From Sodalinema lacuna_A (lineage in GTDB: Bacteria > Cyanobacteriota > Cyanobacteriia > Cyanobacteriales > Geitlerinemataceae), in assembly GCA_900149785.2 (NCBI GenBank), contig FSSI02000023.1:10480-74479 (forward strand): a stretch of DNA of 64,000 nucleotides. Direction: 5' to 3'. The notes below the pieces were generated by a model. The model searched no databases and was not told the origin of the DNA. It worked only from the letters and a program-made list of their open reading frames with translations. Both the position numbers and the translations under genes were made by a program. Shown in pieces: positions 8,161-17,001 of this stretch (position 1 is the stretch's first letter; the number at the start of each line of letters is the position of its first letter).

Positions 8161-8793
8161 TTAGACGTCGTCAGACTTGCGGCGTAGGAAACGAGAGGCG
8201 AGGGCGATCGAACCTAAACCCAAGATTGTCGCCGGTTCAGGAACAGACTCCGTTTCTTTATCCCGTCCCCACACAATGAAATTAGACAAGCCGGGATTAG
8301 GATCGCCATTACCTTTGAGCAAATCGTTGGTGTTCCAAGTCCCAGAGGTGGACACACCATCAGACAAATAGGCGCTAAACGTCGGCCCACCCTTGAGGGT
8401 GAACATGACATCTTCATAATCACCAAAGTCGAATCCAGCACCAAGACTCCAGGTTCCTGAGAGTAAATCCGAGTCATCTGGTGTAACGGTTAGCAAGTCA
8501 TCGGTCATTACCGTTGAACCAGACATATCGACTTTAAACAGTTCCTTCCAGCCAGTCTCTCCAAACAGTTCTGTGCTGATATCAATGTCATTCGAGGCAT
8601 TACCGGAAAAATCAGGGGGATCTGCCCCAAAGATGCCCTCACAGTCCGCCGATAGGGTGAAGTTATCGGTTGAGCAGGATGTACCAGAGACCTTGAATAA
8701 GGCATTGGCCGATTCAACACCAATTGAGAAGGAGGCGACGGTGGCGACAGCCACACCGCAGAGAGTTGTAGTCGCTGAGTTCAGTCGTTTCAT
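8161..8793 (-). CDS. PEP-CTERM sorting domain exported protein (copy 1)
   Basis: The 210-residue precursor has a signal peptide (residues 1-31, hydrophobic AVATVASFSIGV, likely cleaved after ANA), a body rich in Ser, Asp and Gly with no recognised catalytic motif, and a C-terminal sorting signal. The signal is VPEPATILGLGSIALASRFLRRK: the PEP motif, a membrane helix and a basic tail. Known PEP-CTERM proteins are recognised by an exosortase and linked to exopolysaccharide or the cell surface. The body shares WNTNDLLKGNGDPNPGLSNF with copy 2 at 9240, so the two are paralogues. No exosortase gene is in the window. Confidence 0.85.
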   Translation of the reverse strand: MKRLNSATTTLCGVAVATVASFSIGVESANALFKVSGTSCSTDNFTLSADCEGIFGADPPDFSGNASNDIDISTELFGETGWKELFKVDMSGSTVMTDDLLTVTPDDSDLLSGTWSLGAGFDFGDYEDVMFTLKGGPTFSAYLSDGVSTSGTWNTNDLLKGNGDPNPGLSNFIVWGRDKETESVPEPATILGLGSIALASRFLRRKSDDV

Positions 8794-9239
8794 GAGCGGG
8801 ACATTATCCTAAAGGGGGTATCACGGGTAAGGCTTAGTTGTAGAAAGCAGCAATGGCGGGCTACGACCTAAGTCTTACGCATTTATACGCCCATTCTAGC
8901 TGAATTTATCTCGAACACAAGAATTGACAGGCAAGGTTCATCAAAGCTTCATCATTCTTATTCCGTGTCTTTACGCATTTTTCAAGAATCATTCTCACCA
9001 ATCTAGGGCAATATTGGCTGTACTCGTCAATTTATACCGTATATCTACGCAATTTGAGTTGATTTCAGTCACCTGATGCCCCCAGCCACTCTTACGAGGT
9101 AACACTGAGACCACGGTGAGAGCAGACTCAAAAAAATCCCCCCTGATGATAACCAGGGGGGAGACAGATGAGTAACACAGGTAACGCGATCGAAAAAACA
9201 AACAGATGTCTCGATTCAGATTCCTAACTTATTGCCAAC
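8794..9239. other. Intergenic region between the two PEP-CTERM genes
   Basis: There is no gene here. It holds the terminator of copy 2 (9131-9162) and, near 8936-8996, the upstream region of copy 1. That stretch resembles the one upstream of copy 2 (9992-10058): both contain TTCATCA-AA-CTTCATCAT, then a TCTTTACGCA or GCTTTACGGA box and a downstream GATTCTT or AATCATTCT. A short open frame on the minus strand (8995-9201) has no family features. Confidence 0.55.
9131..9162 (-). terminator. Terminator of the second PEP-CTERM gene
   Basis: A 9-bp stem, TCCCCCCTG (9137-9145) with CAGGGGGGA (9154-9162), is followed on the minus strand by a T-run (complement of 9131-9136). It lies about 80 bases past the stop at 9240. 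Confidence 0.75.
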
Positions 9240-9854
9240 TTAGACGTTGTCAGACTTGCGGCGCAGGAACCGAGACGCTAAGGCGATCGAACCTAAGCCG
9301 AGAAGGGCAGCCGGTTCGGGAACCGGGGTGGGGGTGGGTTCATCCTCGTTACTCTTCGGAGTTGTCCAGACGGTGAAGTGAGATAAACCCGCACCACGTC
9401 GGCCGTTGCCTTTAAGGGTGTCATCAGTATTCCAATCGCCGGCCATCGTCACACCATCGGAGAGATAGCCGGTGAAGCTATTGCCGCCTTTAAGCACAAA
9501 CATCACTGACTCATAGCTATCGAAGTTAAAGTCTTCCGATAATTCCCAGGTTCCAGAGGTGTCCTCTCGGGCATCATCTAAGGCCACGGTTAGAGGGCCA
9601 GTTGTACCATTGCTATTGTCAACCTTAAAGAGTTCTGTCCAACCCGTTTTCCCGAATAAGGACGTCTCTGTCGTAATCGTGTTGGAATCATTGCCACTGA
9701 AGACGCCTTCACAGTCAGTCGTACCCGTGAGGTTAGCCACGTTGCACGACATACCCGTGGCCGACAGCTGCGCACTCGCTCCGTCAACACCAAGAGTTAA
9801 GGAGGCGACGGTGGCGAGAGAGAGGCTAATCCAGCCCGATTTAGAAAATTTCAT
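9240..9854 (-). CDS. PEP-CTERM sorting domain exported protein (copy 2)
   Basis: This 204-residue paralogue of the gene at 8161 starts at MKFSKSGWISLSL; an ATG five codons upstream is less likely. It has a signal peptide (SLATVASLTLGVDGASA), a body sharing the GMSC / DCEGVFSG / LFGKTGWTELFKVD / NFDSYESVMFVLKGG pattern with copy 1, a TPTPVPEP linker and the C-terminal GLGSIALASRFLRRKSDNV, almost identical to copy 1. Two conserved Cys early in the mature part may form a disulfide. The role is unknown beyond surface or matrix location, inferred from the sorting signal. Confidence 0.85.
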   Translation of the reverse strand: MKFSKSGWISLSLATVASLTLGVDGASAQLSATGMSCNVANLTGTTDCEGVFSGNDSNTITTETSLFGKTGWTELFKVDNSNGTTGPLTVALDDAREDTSGTWELSEDFNFDSYESVMFVLKGGNSFTGYLSDGVTMAGDWNTDDTLKGNGRRGAGLSHFTVWTTPKSNEDEPTPTPVPEPAALLGLGSIALASRFLRRKSDNV

Positions 9855-10315
9855 AGTGAATGGCTCCATTCTAAAGAGTTTACGTTTAGAAAGCGAACCG
9901 AGTTCTGGGTCGTCGCCTTCAGTGAGGTGGTGCTTTTATCCACAGTTCTATCTTAAGAGGTTGCCTCGCAAATGTCTCGTGTTTGGTTCTGAGTTCATCA
10001 AAACTTCATCATCTCAACTCTGTGGCTTTACGGAAACTTCACAAAAAAGACGTGATTCTTACTGGCATCAGTAGAAGTGTCTAATCGCTCACCAGGAAAA
10101 CACTTCAAGGATTTTTAAACGTTTTGGCAAGAGGGGTCTGACCCCTGATTTTAAAGGCAGTGCATCCCAGTAAACCCCGTATAAATACGTAGGTGTGACT
10201 TCCGTAGAACTACAGATGTGCTGTCATGATTTTTACCTAAAAAATAAAAACACCTTGGAATATTTCTTCTCCAAGATGTTTCTAATGCCATTCACAATTC
10301 AGTTGACTCGAAACC
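9855..10315. other. Intergenic region upstream of PEP-CTERM copy 2
   Basis: No gene is recognised. It carries the probable promoter region of copy 2 (9990-10060) and, at its right end, the terminator of the subtilase operon (10240-10281). A short hairpin AGGGGTCTGACCCCT lies near 10135 and could be a weak terminator or operator. Confidence 0.5.
10240..10281 (-). terminator. Terminator of the subtilase operon
   Basis: A 12-bp stem with one mismatch, AAACACCTTGGA (10249-10260) with TCCAAGATGTTT (10270-10281), is followed on the minus strand by a T-rich tract, 35 bases beyond the stop at 10316. Confidence 0.75.
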
Positions 10316-10543
10316 CTAGGAATGGGTTCCCAACGTAAAGGATTCAACCTCAAAAACCGGCCCCATGGCCGCGAGGGTCATCACATCCTCACGAATCTGT
10401 CCCTCTAAGGTCACCACCTGATCCTGTTGTAAGACCTCCGAGGGGGTACTTTCGTGAAGCTCATAAATCTTGCCGTTCTCGGTTTCCAGGGTCCAGGCCC
10501 CCGTCCCCATAACGACGTGTTTGACAACTCCTTTCAATTTCAT
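10316..10543 (-). CDS. Small OB-fold-like protein coupled to the subtilase
   Basis: This 75-residue protein begins MKLKGVVKHVVMGTGAWTLE and is predicted to be almost all beta strands (GVVKHV, WTLETENGKIYEL, VVTLEGQI, VFEVESF), as in small OB-like barrels. No signal peptide or catalytic motif is seen. Its ATG overlaps the stop of the subtilase gene by four bases (ATGA), so the two are translationally coupled. It might be a partner or regulator of the protease, which is inference from position only. I do not recognise a named family with certainty. Confidence 0.7.
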   Translation of the reverse strand: MKLKGVVKHVVMGTGAWTLETENGKIYELHESTPSEVLQQDQVVTLEGQIREDVMTLAAMGPVFEVESFTLGTHS

Positions 10544-12372
10544 GCCGTGATTCCTCCAGGTTTTGCAGCGAGTCGGGCCAGCAACCAACAGGCTAGGGCA
10601 TTAGCGGCCAAGAAACCCCGCGCCAGCCAACCGCTTCCCAGCCAGACTAACTCAGGGTCGACCACGGCACTGACGGCCAAACAACTCGCCACCCCAAGGG
10701 TCGCACCAATGGCCCACCACTTCCGTTGTGCATGACCCAACAACAGCACTAAGAGTACTCCAGGAATCAAAACACTGGCAAAAATCGGGTTCAAGGCCGG
10801 ATTCCCCTGAACCGCTGTCCCGAACTCCGGTAGAGAACTCCCCGCCAGCCGTAGGGGCCATTGGGGCAAGTCAAAGATATAGAAGCTGCGGAGAATGAAG
10901 ACTCCCGAACTTCCCATCACCAACCCCGTGGCCAGATTCCAATTCCAGCGGAAGGGGAAGTAATTGCGTAGCAACCAGGCCAGCAGATAAGACCCAATCA
11001 CCATCGCTAACTTAGGAATCAGGGCGATGGTTCCGCCATCAATCCAGAAGCGGGGATTCAAATAGCCGTTATCCCGTAACCAACGGAAAAAGTCCCGGAA
11101 ATTCAACTGGCCTTTCACCGCCAACTGCACCGCTGAAGCCGCATCGAGATGTCCGGCCCCAAAATAGTTAAAACTATCTTCTTCGACAGGACGGGCCGAC
11201 TCCTTGAGAATTTGCATCACCTCATCAGGACTCTCAACCCCTGTGGCTTTGACTAAGGCCGCGACCGCCGCCACGTGAGGCGAGGCCATGCTGGTTCCCT
11301 GGAAGGCGGCAAATACGGGTAAGCCATCTTGAGGGTTGAGGGTATGTTGGAGAATCCCCCCGGTTTCACCGTTACGGGTATCGCCTCCAGGGGCGGAAAT
11401 ATCCACACCAGCGCCAAAGTTGGAGTAGGGGGCTTTGTCTCCGGCGGCGTTACTCGCCGCAACCCCTAAAACACGGGGATAACGAGCGGGATAACCGGCA
11501 CTATTTTGATTGGCATTTCCGGCGGCGGCGATAATCACCACTCCTTTGTCATAAGCGTAGTCGATCGCCTGGCGCATTAAGTGACTCTCGCCACTTCCCC
11601 CTAAACTGAGGTTAATCACATCAGCATCATGGTCCGCCGCAAAGCGAATGGCCTCGGCAATATCACTGACTGTACCGCCTCCCTGTTTGCTGAGGACTTT
11701 CAGGGGCATCAGTTTGGCGTGATGGGCAATTCCGGCAACACCGAACTCATTATCGGTGGTTTGGGCGATGGTTCCGGCCACATGGGTTCCATGGCCATTG
11801 TCATCATCGGCTTCGACGCGATCGTTGACAAAATCGTAGCCCTCGACAAATTCTGTTTCGTCTAAGTCAGGGACTTTGAGAATCCCGGTGTCAATCACCG
11901 CCACAATGACATCATCGCCGGTACTGTCGGGCCAAGCGCCTTCGACGTTAATGGCTTTGAGGTTCCATTGTTTGGAATACAGCGGGTCATTGGGATAGGC
12001 TTTGGCCAGTCCCGGAGTTCCGGTTCCGTCAAACCGGGATTGGAGTTGCATCTCGGGAACCCCATAGAGGTAGTTGGGTTCAGCGAACTGCAAGTAGGGG
12101 CGCAATTGACGGCGCAGGTCTTGTAAAACCTCGCGATCGCCCTCGACAATATAAATGTGATCCCGTTGGGAAAATTCGCTATTGAGACGGGGGGTGAGGT
12201 TGAACTGTTGCGACATCTCCTCTAACTGCTGGCTGACCTCAGCCGAGGAGAGGTCATCTCGGAAGTTGAGAACTAGCGAATCATAGGTTCCCTGATTCGC
12301 CAGTCCCGAGAACGTCGCTAAGGCCCACCCCAAGCCCAGGAAAAATAGGCAAGTGAGTAGAAAATTTTTCAT
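10540..12372 (-). CDS. S8 family (subtilisin-like) serine peptidase with C-terminal membrane domain
   Basis: The 610-residue protein has a signal or membrane segment (residues 4-22), a propeptide-like region (about 30-105) and a subtilase domain (about 130-420) with the triad Asp161 (VIDTGIL), His194 (GHGTHVAG) and Ser361 (GTSMASPH), and the oxyanion Asn286 (AAGNANQNS). After residue 450 come four or five hydrophobic helices (for example LAMVIGSYLLAWLLRNYF, PIFASVLIPGVLLVLLLG), unusual for a subtilase. This suggests a protease domain held on the outer face of a membrane. It is the first gene of a two-gene unit with the 75-residue protein. Confidence 0.92.
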   Translation of the reverse strand: MKNFLLTCLFFLGLGWALATFSGLANQGTYDSLVLNFRDDLSSAEVSQQLEEMSQQFNLTPRLNSEFSQRDHIYIVEGDREVLQDLRRQLRPYLQFAEPNYLYGVPEMQLQSRFDGTGTPGLAKAYPNDPLYSKQWNLKAINVEGAWPDSTGDDVIVAVIDTGILKVPDLDETEFVEGYDFVNDRVEADDDNGHGTHVAGTIAQTTDNEFGVAGIAHHAKLMPLKVLSKQGGGTVSDIAEAIRFAADHDADVINLSLGGSGESHLMRQAIDYAYDKGVVIIAAAGNANQNSAGYPARYPRVLGVAASNAAGDKAPYSNFGAGVDISAPGGDTRNGETGGILQHTLNPQDGLPVFAAFQGTSMASPHVAAVAALVKATGVESPDEVMQILKESARPVEEDSFNYFGAGHLDAASAVQLAVKGQLNFRDFFRWLRDNGYLNPRFWIDGGTIALIPKLAMVIGSYLLAWLLRNYFPFRWNWNLATGLVMGSSGVFILRSFYIFDLPQWPLRLAGSSLPEFGTAVQGNPALNPIFASVLIPGVLLVLLLGHAQRKWWAIGATLGVASCLAVSAVVDPELVWLGSGWLARGFLAANALACWLLARLAAKPGGITA

Positions 12373-12568
12373 GGTGTTAACTGGTTTTGGCTAGACGGAC
12401 AAGGGAATCTCGGTCCCTTTGAGCGGTTGAACCACTGGCCGGTTTTATTCGTTGCCCGTCTGTTGCAATCTTTGTCTTCCTACGATAGCGCATCGGGAGT
12501 TGGCCCCGGAGGCGCGACAATAGAAACAAATAGAGATAGAGCGTCACTCAAGAGCGTCAGTAATAAGT

Positions 12569-13012
12569 ATGGAACGCGGTTTAATTTGGTTGCCCTTGCT
12601 GGTCTTGTTTTTTGGCTTAGCTTGGGCGGGATGGAATGAATTTCGTAAAGTGGAGGCTTATCAAGGTTGGGCTAAGGACTTTGAGCGGGCCAAATATGAC
12701 ATTCTAGCGGTATTGGGACAGCAGGGCGATCGCCTCGTTTGGGGAAAACCCAGCCGGACTGGGGTGCTGGAGATGCAGGAGTTCTCCCTCAAAGAGGTCA
12801 CCGCTATCGAGGTTCAGGTGAACGGTCATGGAATTAACGAAGCCTATCCCCCTAAAAGCAGTCGCACCGTTAACCTTTGTTTTTATCGGGGAGATGAGGG
12901 GCCGATTTTGGTTCCTTTTACTGAAGTTAGCCTAGCTCTGAAGTGGGCGCAAGCCTTGCGATCGCTCGATCCCGAAACAGGATACCCCAAACCGGTGTCC
13001 CCCAATTCCTGA
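12569..13012 (+). CDS. Membrane-anchored conserved cyanobacterial protein
   Basis: The 147-residue protein has one N-terminal membrane segment (residues 5-21, LIWLPLLVLFFGLAWAG), then a soluble domain of mixed helix and strand including GDRLVWGKPSRTG, VTAIEVQVNG and LCFYRGDEGPILVPFTEV. No catalytic motif is visible. The start at 12569 gives the membrane segment directly. It stands alone, divergent from the subtilase, and its stop is followed by a CTGAGAGACAC tandem repeat. The function is unknown. Confidence 0.7.
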   Translation: MERGLIWLPLLVLFFGLAWAGWNEFRKVEAYQGWAKDFERAKYDILAVLGQQGDRLVWGKPSRTGVLEMQEFSLKEVTAIEVQVNGHGINEAYPPKSSRTVNLCFYRGDEGPILVPFTEVSLALKWAQALRSLDPETGYPKPVSPNS

Positions 13013-13042
13013 GAGACACCTGAGAGACACCTGAGAGACAAT
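13009..13042. repeat. 11-bp tandem repeat CCTGAGAGACA x3
   Basis: Three consecutive copies overlap the stop codon of the preceding gene. It is a simple tandem duplication with no visible function. Confidence 0.7.
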
Positions 13043-13175
13043 TGCAACAAAACGTATCAACCCTCACCGATTCCATTGTTCCCAGGGACTGAATCCCGTA
13101 AAATACATTGGCCCCAAGCGAGACGCTGTTCCCCCACTACCCCGAACACCACTCACTTCAATCAGGAACGGTTTA

Positions 13176-14483
13176 ATGTCAGAAGCCAATCAACACCGCT
13201 ACGAAACCCTACAAATCCACGCCGGACAAACCCCCGCCCCCGGAACCAACTCGCGGGCGGTTCCCATCTATCAAACCACCTCCTATGTGTTTGAGGATGC
13301 TGATGACGGTGCGGATTTGTTCGCCCTCAAGAAATTCGGGAATATCTATACCCGGATTATGAACCCCACCACCGATGTGTTTGAAAAACGCATCGCCGCC
13401 CTCGAAGGGGGAGTCATGGCCCTGGCGACCGCCAGCGGACAGGCCGCTCAATTCCTGGCTATCAATAACATCTGTCAGGCGGGAGACAACATCATCTCCA
13501 CCTCCACTCTCTATGGCGGAACCTATAATCAATTCAAGGTCGCTCTACCACGTCTTGGCGTAAATGTCAAGTTTGTCGATAGCGATGATCCCAAAGCCTT
13601 CGGGGAACAAATCGACGAGAACACCAAAGCCATCTACGTCGAGAGTCTCAGCAATCCTAAGTTTAATATCCCCGATTTAGAGGCCTTGGCGGCGATCGCC
13701 CATGACAACGATATCCCGCTGATTGTCGATAATACCTTTGGTTGCGCGGGTTATCTCTGTCGTCCCATTGACCATGGGGCGGATATTGTGGTCGAATCAG
13801 CCACGAAGTGGATTGGCGGCCATGGAACCTCCATCGGTGGCGTGATTGTCGATTCGGGGAACTTCAACTGGGGAAATGGCAAGTTTCCCATGTTCACTGA
13901 ACCCTCTGAAGGCTATCACGGCTTGAACTTCCAAGAAGTTTTTGGCCCCGACGGTCCGTTTGGAAATATCGCCTTTATCATCCGCGCCCGAGTCGAAGGA
14001 TTGCGAGATTTGGGTCCTTGTTTGAGTCCCTTTAACGCCTTCTTGCTGTTGCAGGGCTTAGAAACCCTATCGTTGCGCGTTGATCGCCATACGGACAACG
14101 CTTTGGCTCTTGCAAAATGGCTCGAACAACATCCAAAAGTGGATTGGGTCAGCTATCCCGGACTGGAAAATCACGCCTATCACAAACAGGCGAAAAAATA
14201 CCTCAATCATGGCTTTGGCTGTGTCTTGAGTTTCGGGATTAAGGGTGGCTTAGAAGCCGGTCGCAGTTTTATCAATTCGGTTCAACTCGCCTCTCACCTG
14301 GCTAACGTTGGCGATGCGAAAACCCTCGTGATTCACCCCGCCTCCACCACCCACCAGCAACTCGACGAAACCGAACAAACCGCCGCCGGAATTACTCCAG
14401 CGATGGTGCGGGTGTCCGTCGGCTTGGAACATATCGAAGACATCAAAGCCGACTTTGACCAAGCCTTCGCTCAAGCGAGCTAA
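13176..14483 (+). CDS. metY: O-acetylhomoserine aminocarboxypropyltransferase (sulfhydrylase)
   Basis: MetY joins O-acetylhomoserine with sulfide to homocysteine, and can also act on acetylserine. The 435-residue protein is a PLP enzyme of the Cys/Met metabolism family: the N-terminal ETLQIHAGQTPAPGTNSRAVPIYQTTSYVF, YTRIMNPTTDVFEKRIAALEGG, the PLP-lysine motif ESATKWIGGHGTSIGG and the C-terminal VIHPASTTHQQL. The length is normal for MetY and longer than MetB/MetC. A purine-rich sequence AGGAACGG precedes the start. It is followed, 202 bases on, by metX, which makes its substrate, so a direct sulfhydrylation route is likely. Confidence 0.93.
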   Translation: MSEANQHRYETLQIHAGQTPAPGTNSRAVPIYQTTSYVFEDADDGADLFALKKFGNIYTRIMNPTTDVFEKRIAALEGGVMALATASGQAAQFLAINNICQAGDNIISTSTLYGGTYNQFKVALPRLGVNVKFVDSDDPKAFGEQIDENTKAIYVESLSNPKFNIPDLEALAAIAHDNDIPLIVDNTFGCAGYLCRPIDHGADIVVESATKWIGGHGTSIGGVIVDSGNFNWGNGKFPMFTEPSEGYHGLNFQEVFGPDGPFGNIAFIIRARVEGLRDLGPCLSPFNAFLLLQGLETLSLRVDRHTDNALALAKWLEQHPKVDWVSYPGLENHAYHKQAKKYLNHGFGCVLSFGIKGGLEAGRSFINSVQLASHLANVGDAKTLVIHPASTTHQQLDETEQTAAGITPAMVRVSVGLEHIEDIKADFDQAFAQAS

Positions 14484-14518
14484 CCGATACCCGGTCTAGG
14501 TCATTTGCGTTATCTTAG

Positions 14519-14544
14519 CCCCCTCCCTACCTCAAGGAAGGGGG
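14519..14544. repeat. 10-bp hairpin between metY and metX
   Basis: CCCCCTCCCT (14519-14528) pairs with AGGAAGGGGG (14535-14544) with one mismatch. It is followed by five As, not Ts, so it is a poor terminator on the plus strand. It may be a processing site or attenuator. Confidence 0.4.
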
Positions 14545-14639
14545 AAAAACCCGATTTATGATAATTTTGAGAGTGGCTACGTCAAATCTCCCCTGAGGAG
14601 GCAATATTGACCCATACCCTGTCGCCTTCTTCTCCCCCT

Positions 14640-14673
14640 ATTGCCTGTTGCCTGTTGCCTATTGCCTTCTTCT
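14640..14673. repeat. Heptamer array TTGCCTG before metX
   Basis: Three or four TTGCCTG/TTGCCTA units end about 13 bases before the metX ATG; the sense strand is pyrimidine-rich. Confidence 0.85.
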
Positions 14674-14685
14674 AACAGTTCACTG

Positions 14686-15732
14686 ATGAAATACCGCCAT
14701 TTAATTTCCCCCGAGACTCAAATTTATCAGCTACCGGAACCCTTTTCCTTGGAGTCGGGAGAGTTGTTAACGGATGTTGAAGTGGCGTATCGCTGTTGGG
14801 GAACGCTCAATGAATCAGGCGATAATGCGGTTCATATTTGTCATGCGTTGACGGGAAGTGCGGATGCAGATGAATGGTGGGGGCCGCTGTTTGGAGAAGG
14901 GCGGACGTTTGACGGCGATCGCAATTTTATTGTCTGTAGTAATGTCTTGGGGAGTTGTTACGGAACCACGGGACCAATTTCGATCAATCCAGCAACGGGG
15001 AAACCCTATGGGCGGGGGTTTCCGGCGATTACAGTTCGCGATATGGTGCGGTTGCAATGGCGATTGTTGCAAGGGTTGGGGGTGAAGAAACTTAAGTTTG
15101 TCATTGGCGGTTCGTTGGGGGGAATGCAGGTTTTGGAATGGGGAAAACTCTATCCGGATTATGTCGATCACATCGTCTCAATTGCGGCGGCGGGACGACA
15201 TTCGCCCTGGTGTATTGCCATGAGTGAAGCCCAACGTCAGGCAATTTTTGCTGATCCTAATTGGTGTAATGGTAACTATGAAGAAGACTCTCCCCCCACC
15301 ACGGGGTTAGCGGCGGCCCGGATGATGGCCATGATTTCCTATCGGGCCACGGCGAGTTTTGAACAACGTTTTGGGCGCGAGGTTCAAGAAGATGGAACCT
15401 TTGCGATCGCCAGTTATTTACGCTACCAAGGACAGAAGTTAGTCAAACGCTTTGATGCGAATACCTATGTGGCCTTAACGGAGGCCATGGATCGTCATGA
15501 TGTTTCTGGGGGAGAGGGGGATTATCTGGCGGCGTTGGGGGCGATCGCGCAGCCAACGCTGGTGGTGGCGATCGACTCGGATCTCCTCTATCCCCCTCGG
15601 GATCAGCAGGAGTTGGTCCAATGGATGCCCAACGCCCAGTTAGAATGGTTATCGTCGCCCCATGGCCATGATGCGTTCTTAATTAATATGGTGGCGTTGA
15701 ATGAGTTGGTAATGACGTTTTTAAACCCATAA
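14686..15732 (+). CDS. metX: Homoserine O-acetyltransferase
   Basis: MetX acylates homoserine, giving the substrate for MetY. The 348-residue alpha/beta hydrolase has the start MKYRHLISPETQIYQLPEPF, VEVAYRCWGTLNESGDNAVHICHALTGSADA, the nucleophile elbow GGSLGGMQVLEW and the C-terminal catalytic region with VVAIDSDLLYPPRDQ (Asp) and SPHGHDAFL (His). All are typical of the MetX family. Whether acetyl-CoA or succinyl-CoA is used cannot be read reliably by eye. The open frame extends upstream only through heptamer repeat. It is likely in the same operon as metY. Confidence 0.93.
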   Translation: MKYRHLISPETQIYQLPEPFSLESGELLTDVEVAYRCWGTLNESGDNAVHICHALTGSADADEWWGPLFGEGRTFDGDRNFIVCSNVLGSCYGTTGPISINPATGKPYGRGFPAITVRDMVRLQWRLLQGLGVKKLKFVIGGSLGGMQVLEWGKLYPDYVDHIVSIAAAGRHSPWCIAMSEAQRQAIFADPNWCNGNYEEDSPPTTGLAAARMMAMISYRATASFEQRFGREVQEDGTFAIASYLRYQGQKLVKRFDANTYVALTEAMDRHDVSGGEGDYLAALGAIAQPTLVVAIDSDLLYPPRDQQELVQWMPNAQLEWLSSPHGHDAFLINMVALNELVMTFLNP

Positions 15733-15779
15733 CCGTTAAGGGCGACAATTTTAGTGATTTGTTGCATTGGGTATCCAAT

Positions 15780-15809
15780 TGTAGGGGCGAAAAATTTTTC
15801 GCCCCTACA
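15780..15809. terminator. 30-base perfect palindrome, likely bidirectional terminator
   Basis: TGTAGGGGCGAAAAA and its exact complement are contiguous, giving a strong hairpin flanked on each strand by T-rich sequence inside the stem. It lies between the convergent metX and tocopherol cyclase genes. The GTAGGGGCG core is also found at 3144, 48686 and 50409, so it may be a dispersed element co-opted as a terminator. Confidence 0.6.
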
Positions 15810-15885
15810 GCAGGGAATATAATCTGCAACAAATTTTCCTGATCATCCTGAACCCAGAAAACAGCATTTTTTTCTTGCTCACCCA

Positions 15886-16962
15886 TTAATCCACAATCCA
15901 AGTCTCATTCCAAGGGCCACCCCCGACTTCTAAACCACATTGAGAACTCGTCGCCTCTAACAGCATTTCATAACGCCCCTGACGACGCTGTTTAAGCTGT
16001 AAATGAACCTGGCCCTTCATCGTATCTCGACAGGCGAAAACGAGGCCCTTTTGAGTGGGCGCTCGCAGCGGGGTTCCTGGTTCGTCCGTGGTTCCCGTGA
16101 GCGTTACCTCTAAATCCCCACTCCAGGCCTGCATTTTCCAATATCCCCAGGGTGCAATCTCCCAGGTAACAGTTCCATTCCAGGGAACAAACTCATAAAA
16201 TCGTCCCTCATGATGAATCCCCACCATGGCCACCGATTCCATCCAACTAAGAACTTGTCGCCGGCCACCGCCAGCCGTGAGGGCTAAATTGGGTTCGCCG
16301 TCGAAGCTGTTGCAGTTGAACCAGAACCACTTTTGCGGAAACGATCGCCCCCAGTTCTTTTCCCCATAGGCGGGAACTCGGTTAAACTCATAACGCTCTC
16401 CGTTCCAGTCAATCCACCCCGTCGCCCAACCGTGGGCCATGAGAATTTGCCAACCGGGTTCAAAGATTTCTAGAAATGATAGCCAGCCGGCCGTGGATTG
16501 GCGATCGCCCCAACCATAGACCGGTTCAATGGTATATTGCCAAGTACAGTGATGGCCGCTGCCGGGGTCGTAGAGTTGCCCCTGATGCCAAGTCGCGGTG
16601 GCTTGATAGCCTTGTTTGACTTCAGCCTCGAAGGTATCGCGATCGATGAGTTTGGGGGGACTGGTGAGAGAAGTTTGTCCCCAATGGCCCAGGCCCAGCC
16701 CCTTTTTCCAGCCCCAGAACTTGCTAACATCAGGAAACGTCCGACAGAGATACTCGTCACGAGGCCCGAGGATTTGCGCCCCGCCGCCACTATTGGATTC
16801 GCCGCCGATGGGATCTTCAATGGAATACATAAAGGCGAAGGTTTCCCCCGCTTCAGGAAGGGTAACGCGATAATACCAACCTTCAAAGAATTTGCGACTT
16901 TCCCCATCCCAGTGATAGCCACTGTGGGGAGTTGGTGCGGAACTGACCCTTGACCCTACCAT
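15886..16962 (-). CDS. Tocopherol cyclase
   Basis: The product matches the cyanobacterial tocopherol cyclase (VTE1, slr1737-type), which closes the chromanol ring in vitamin E synthesis. From the start at 16962 it has 358 residues, close to the family size, and the early signature PHSGYHWDGESRKFFEGWYYR, then FAFMYSIEDP, a TAGWLSFLEIFEPGWQILMAHGWATGW segment, AEKNWG-like GEKNWGRSFPQKWFWFNCN and GIHHEGRFYEF. The frame is open 57 codons upstream, but that part overlaps the divergent desulfurase gene. The intergenic space to that gene is only 39 bases, so the promoters must overlap. Confidence 0.88.
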   Translation of the reverse strand: MVGSRVSSAPTPHSGYHWDGESRKFFEGWYYRVTLPEAGETFAFMYSIEDPIGGESNSGGGAQILGPRDEYLCRTFPDVSKFWGWKKGLGLGHWGQTSLTSPPKLIDRDTFEAEVKQGYQATATWHQGQLYDPGSGHHCTWQYTIEPVYGWGDRQSTAGWLSFLEIFEPGWQILMAHGWATGWIDWNGERYEFNRVPAYGEKNWGRSFPQKWFWFNCNSFDGEPNLALTAGGGRRQVLSWMESVAMVGIHHEGRFYEFVPWNGTVTWEIAPWGYWKMQAWSGDLEVTLTGTTDEPGTPLRAPTQKGLVFACRDTMKGQVHLQLKQRRQGRYEMLLEATSSQCGLEVGGGPWNETWIVD

Positions 16963-17001
16963 AGAGAATATAGATGTGATGTTTTGGGAACTGTACGGCT
17001 G

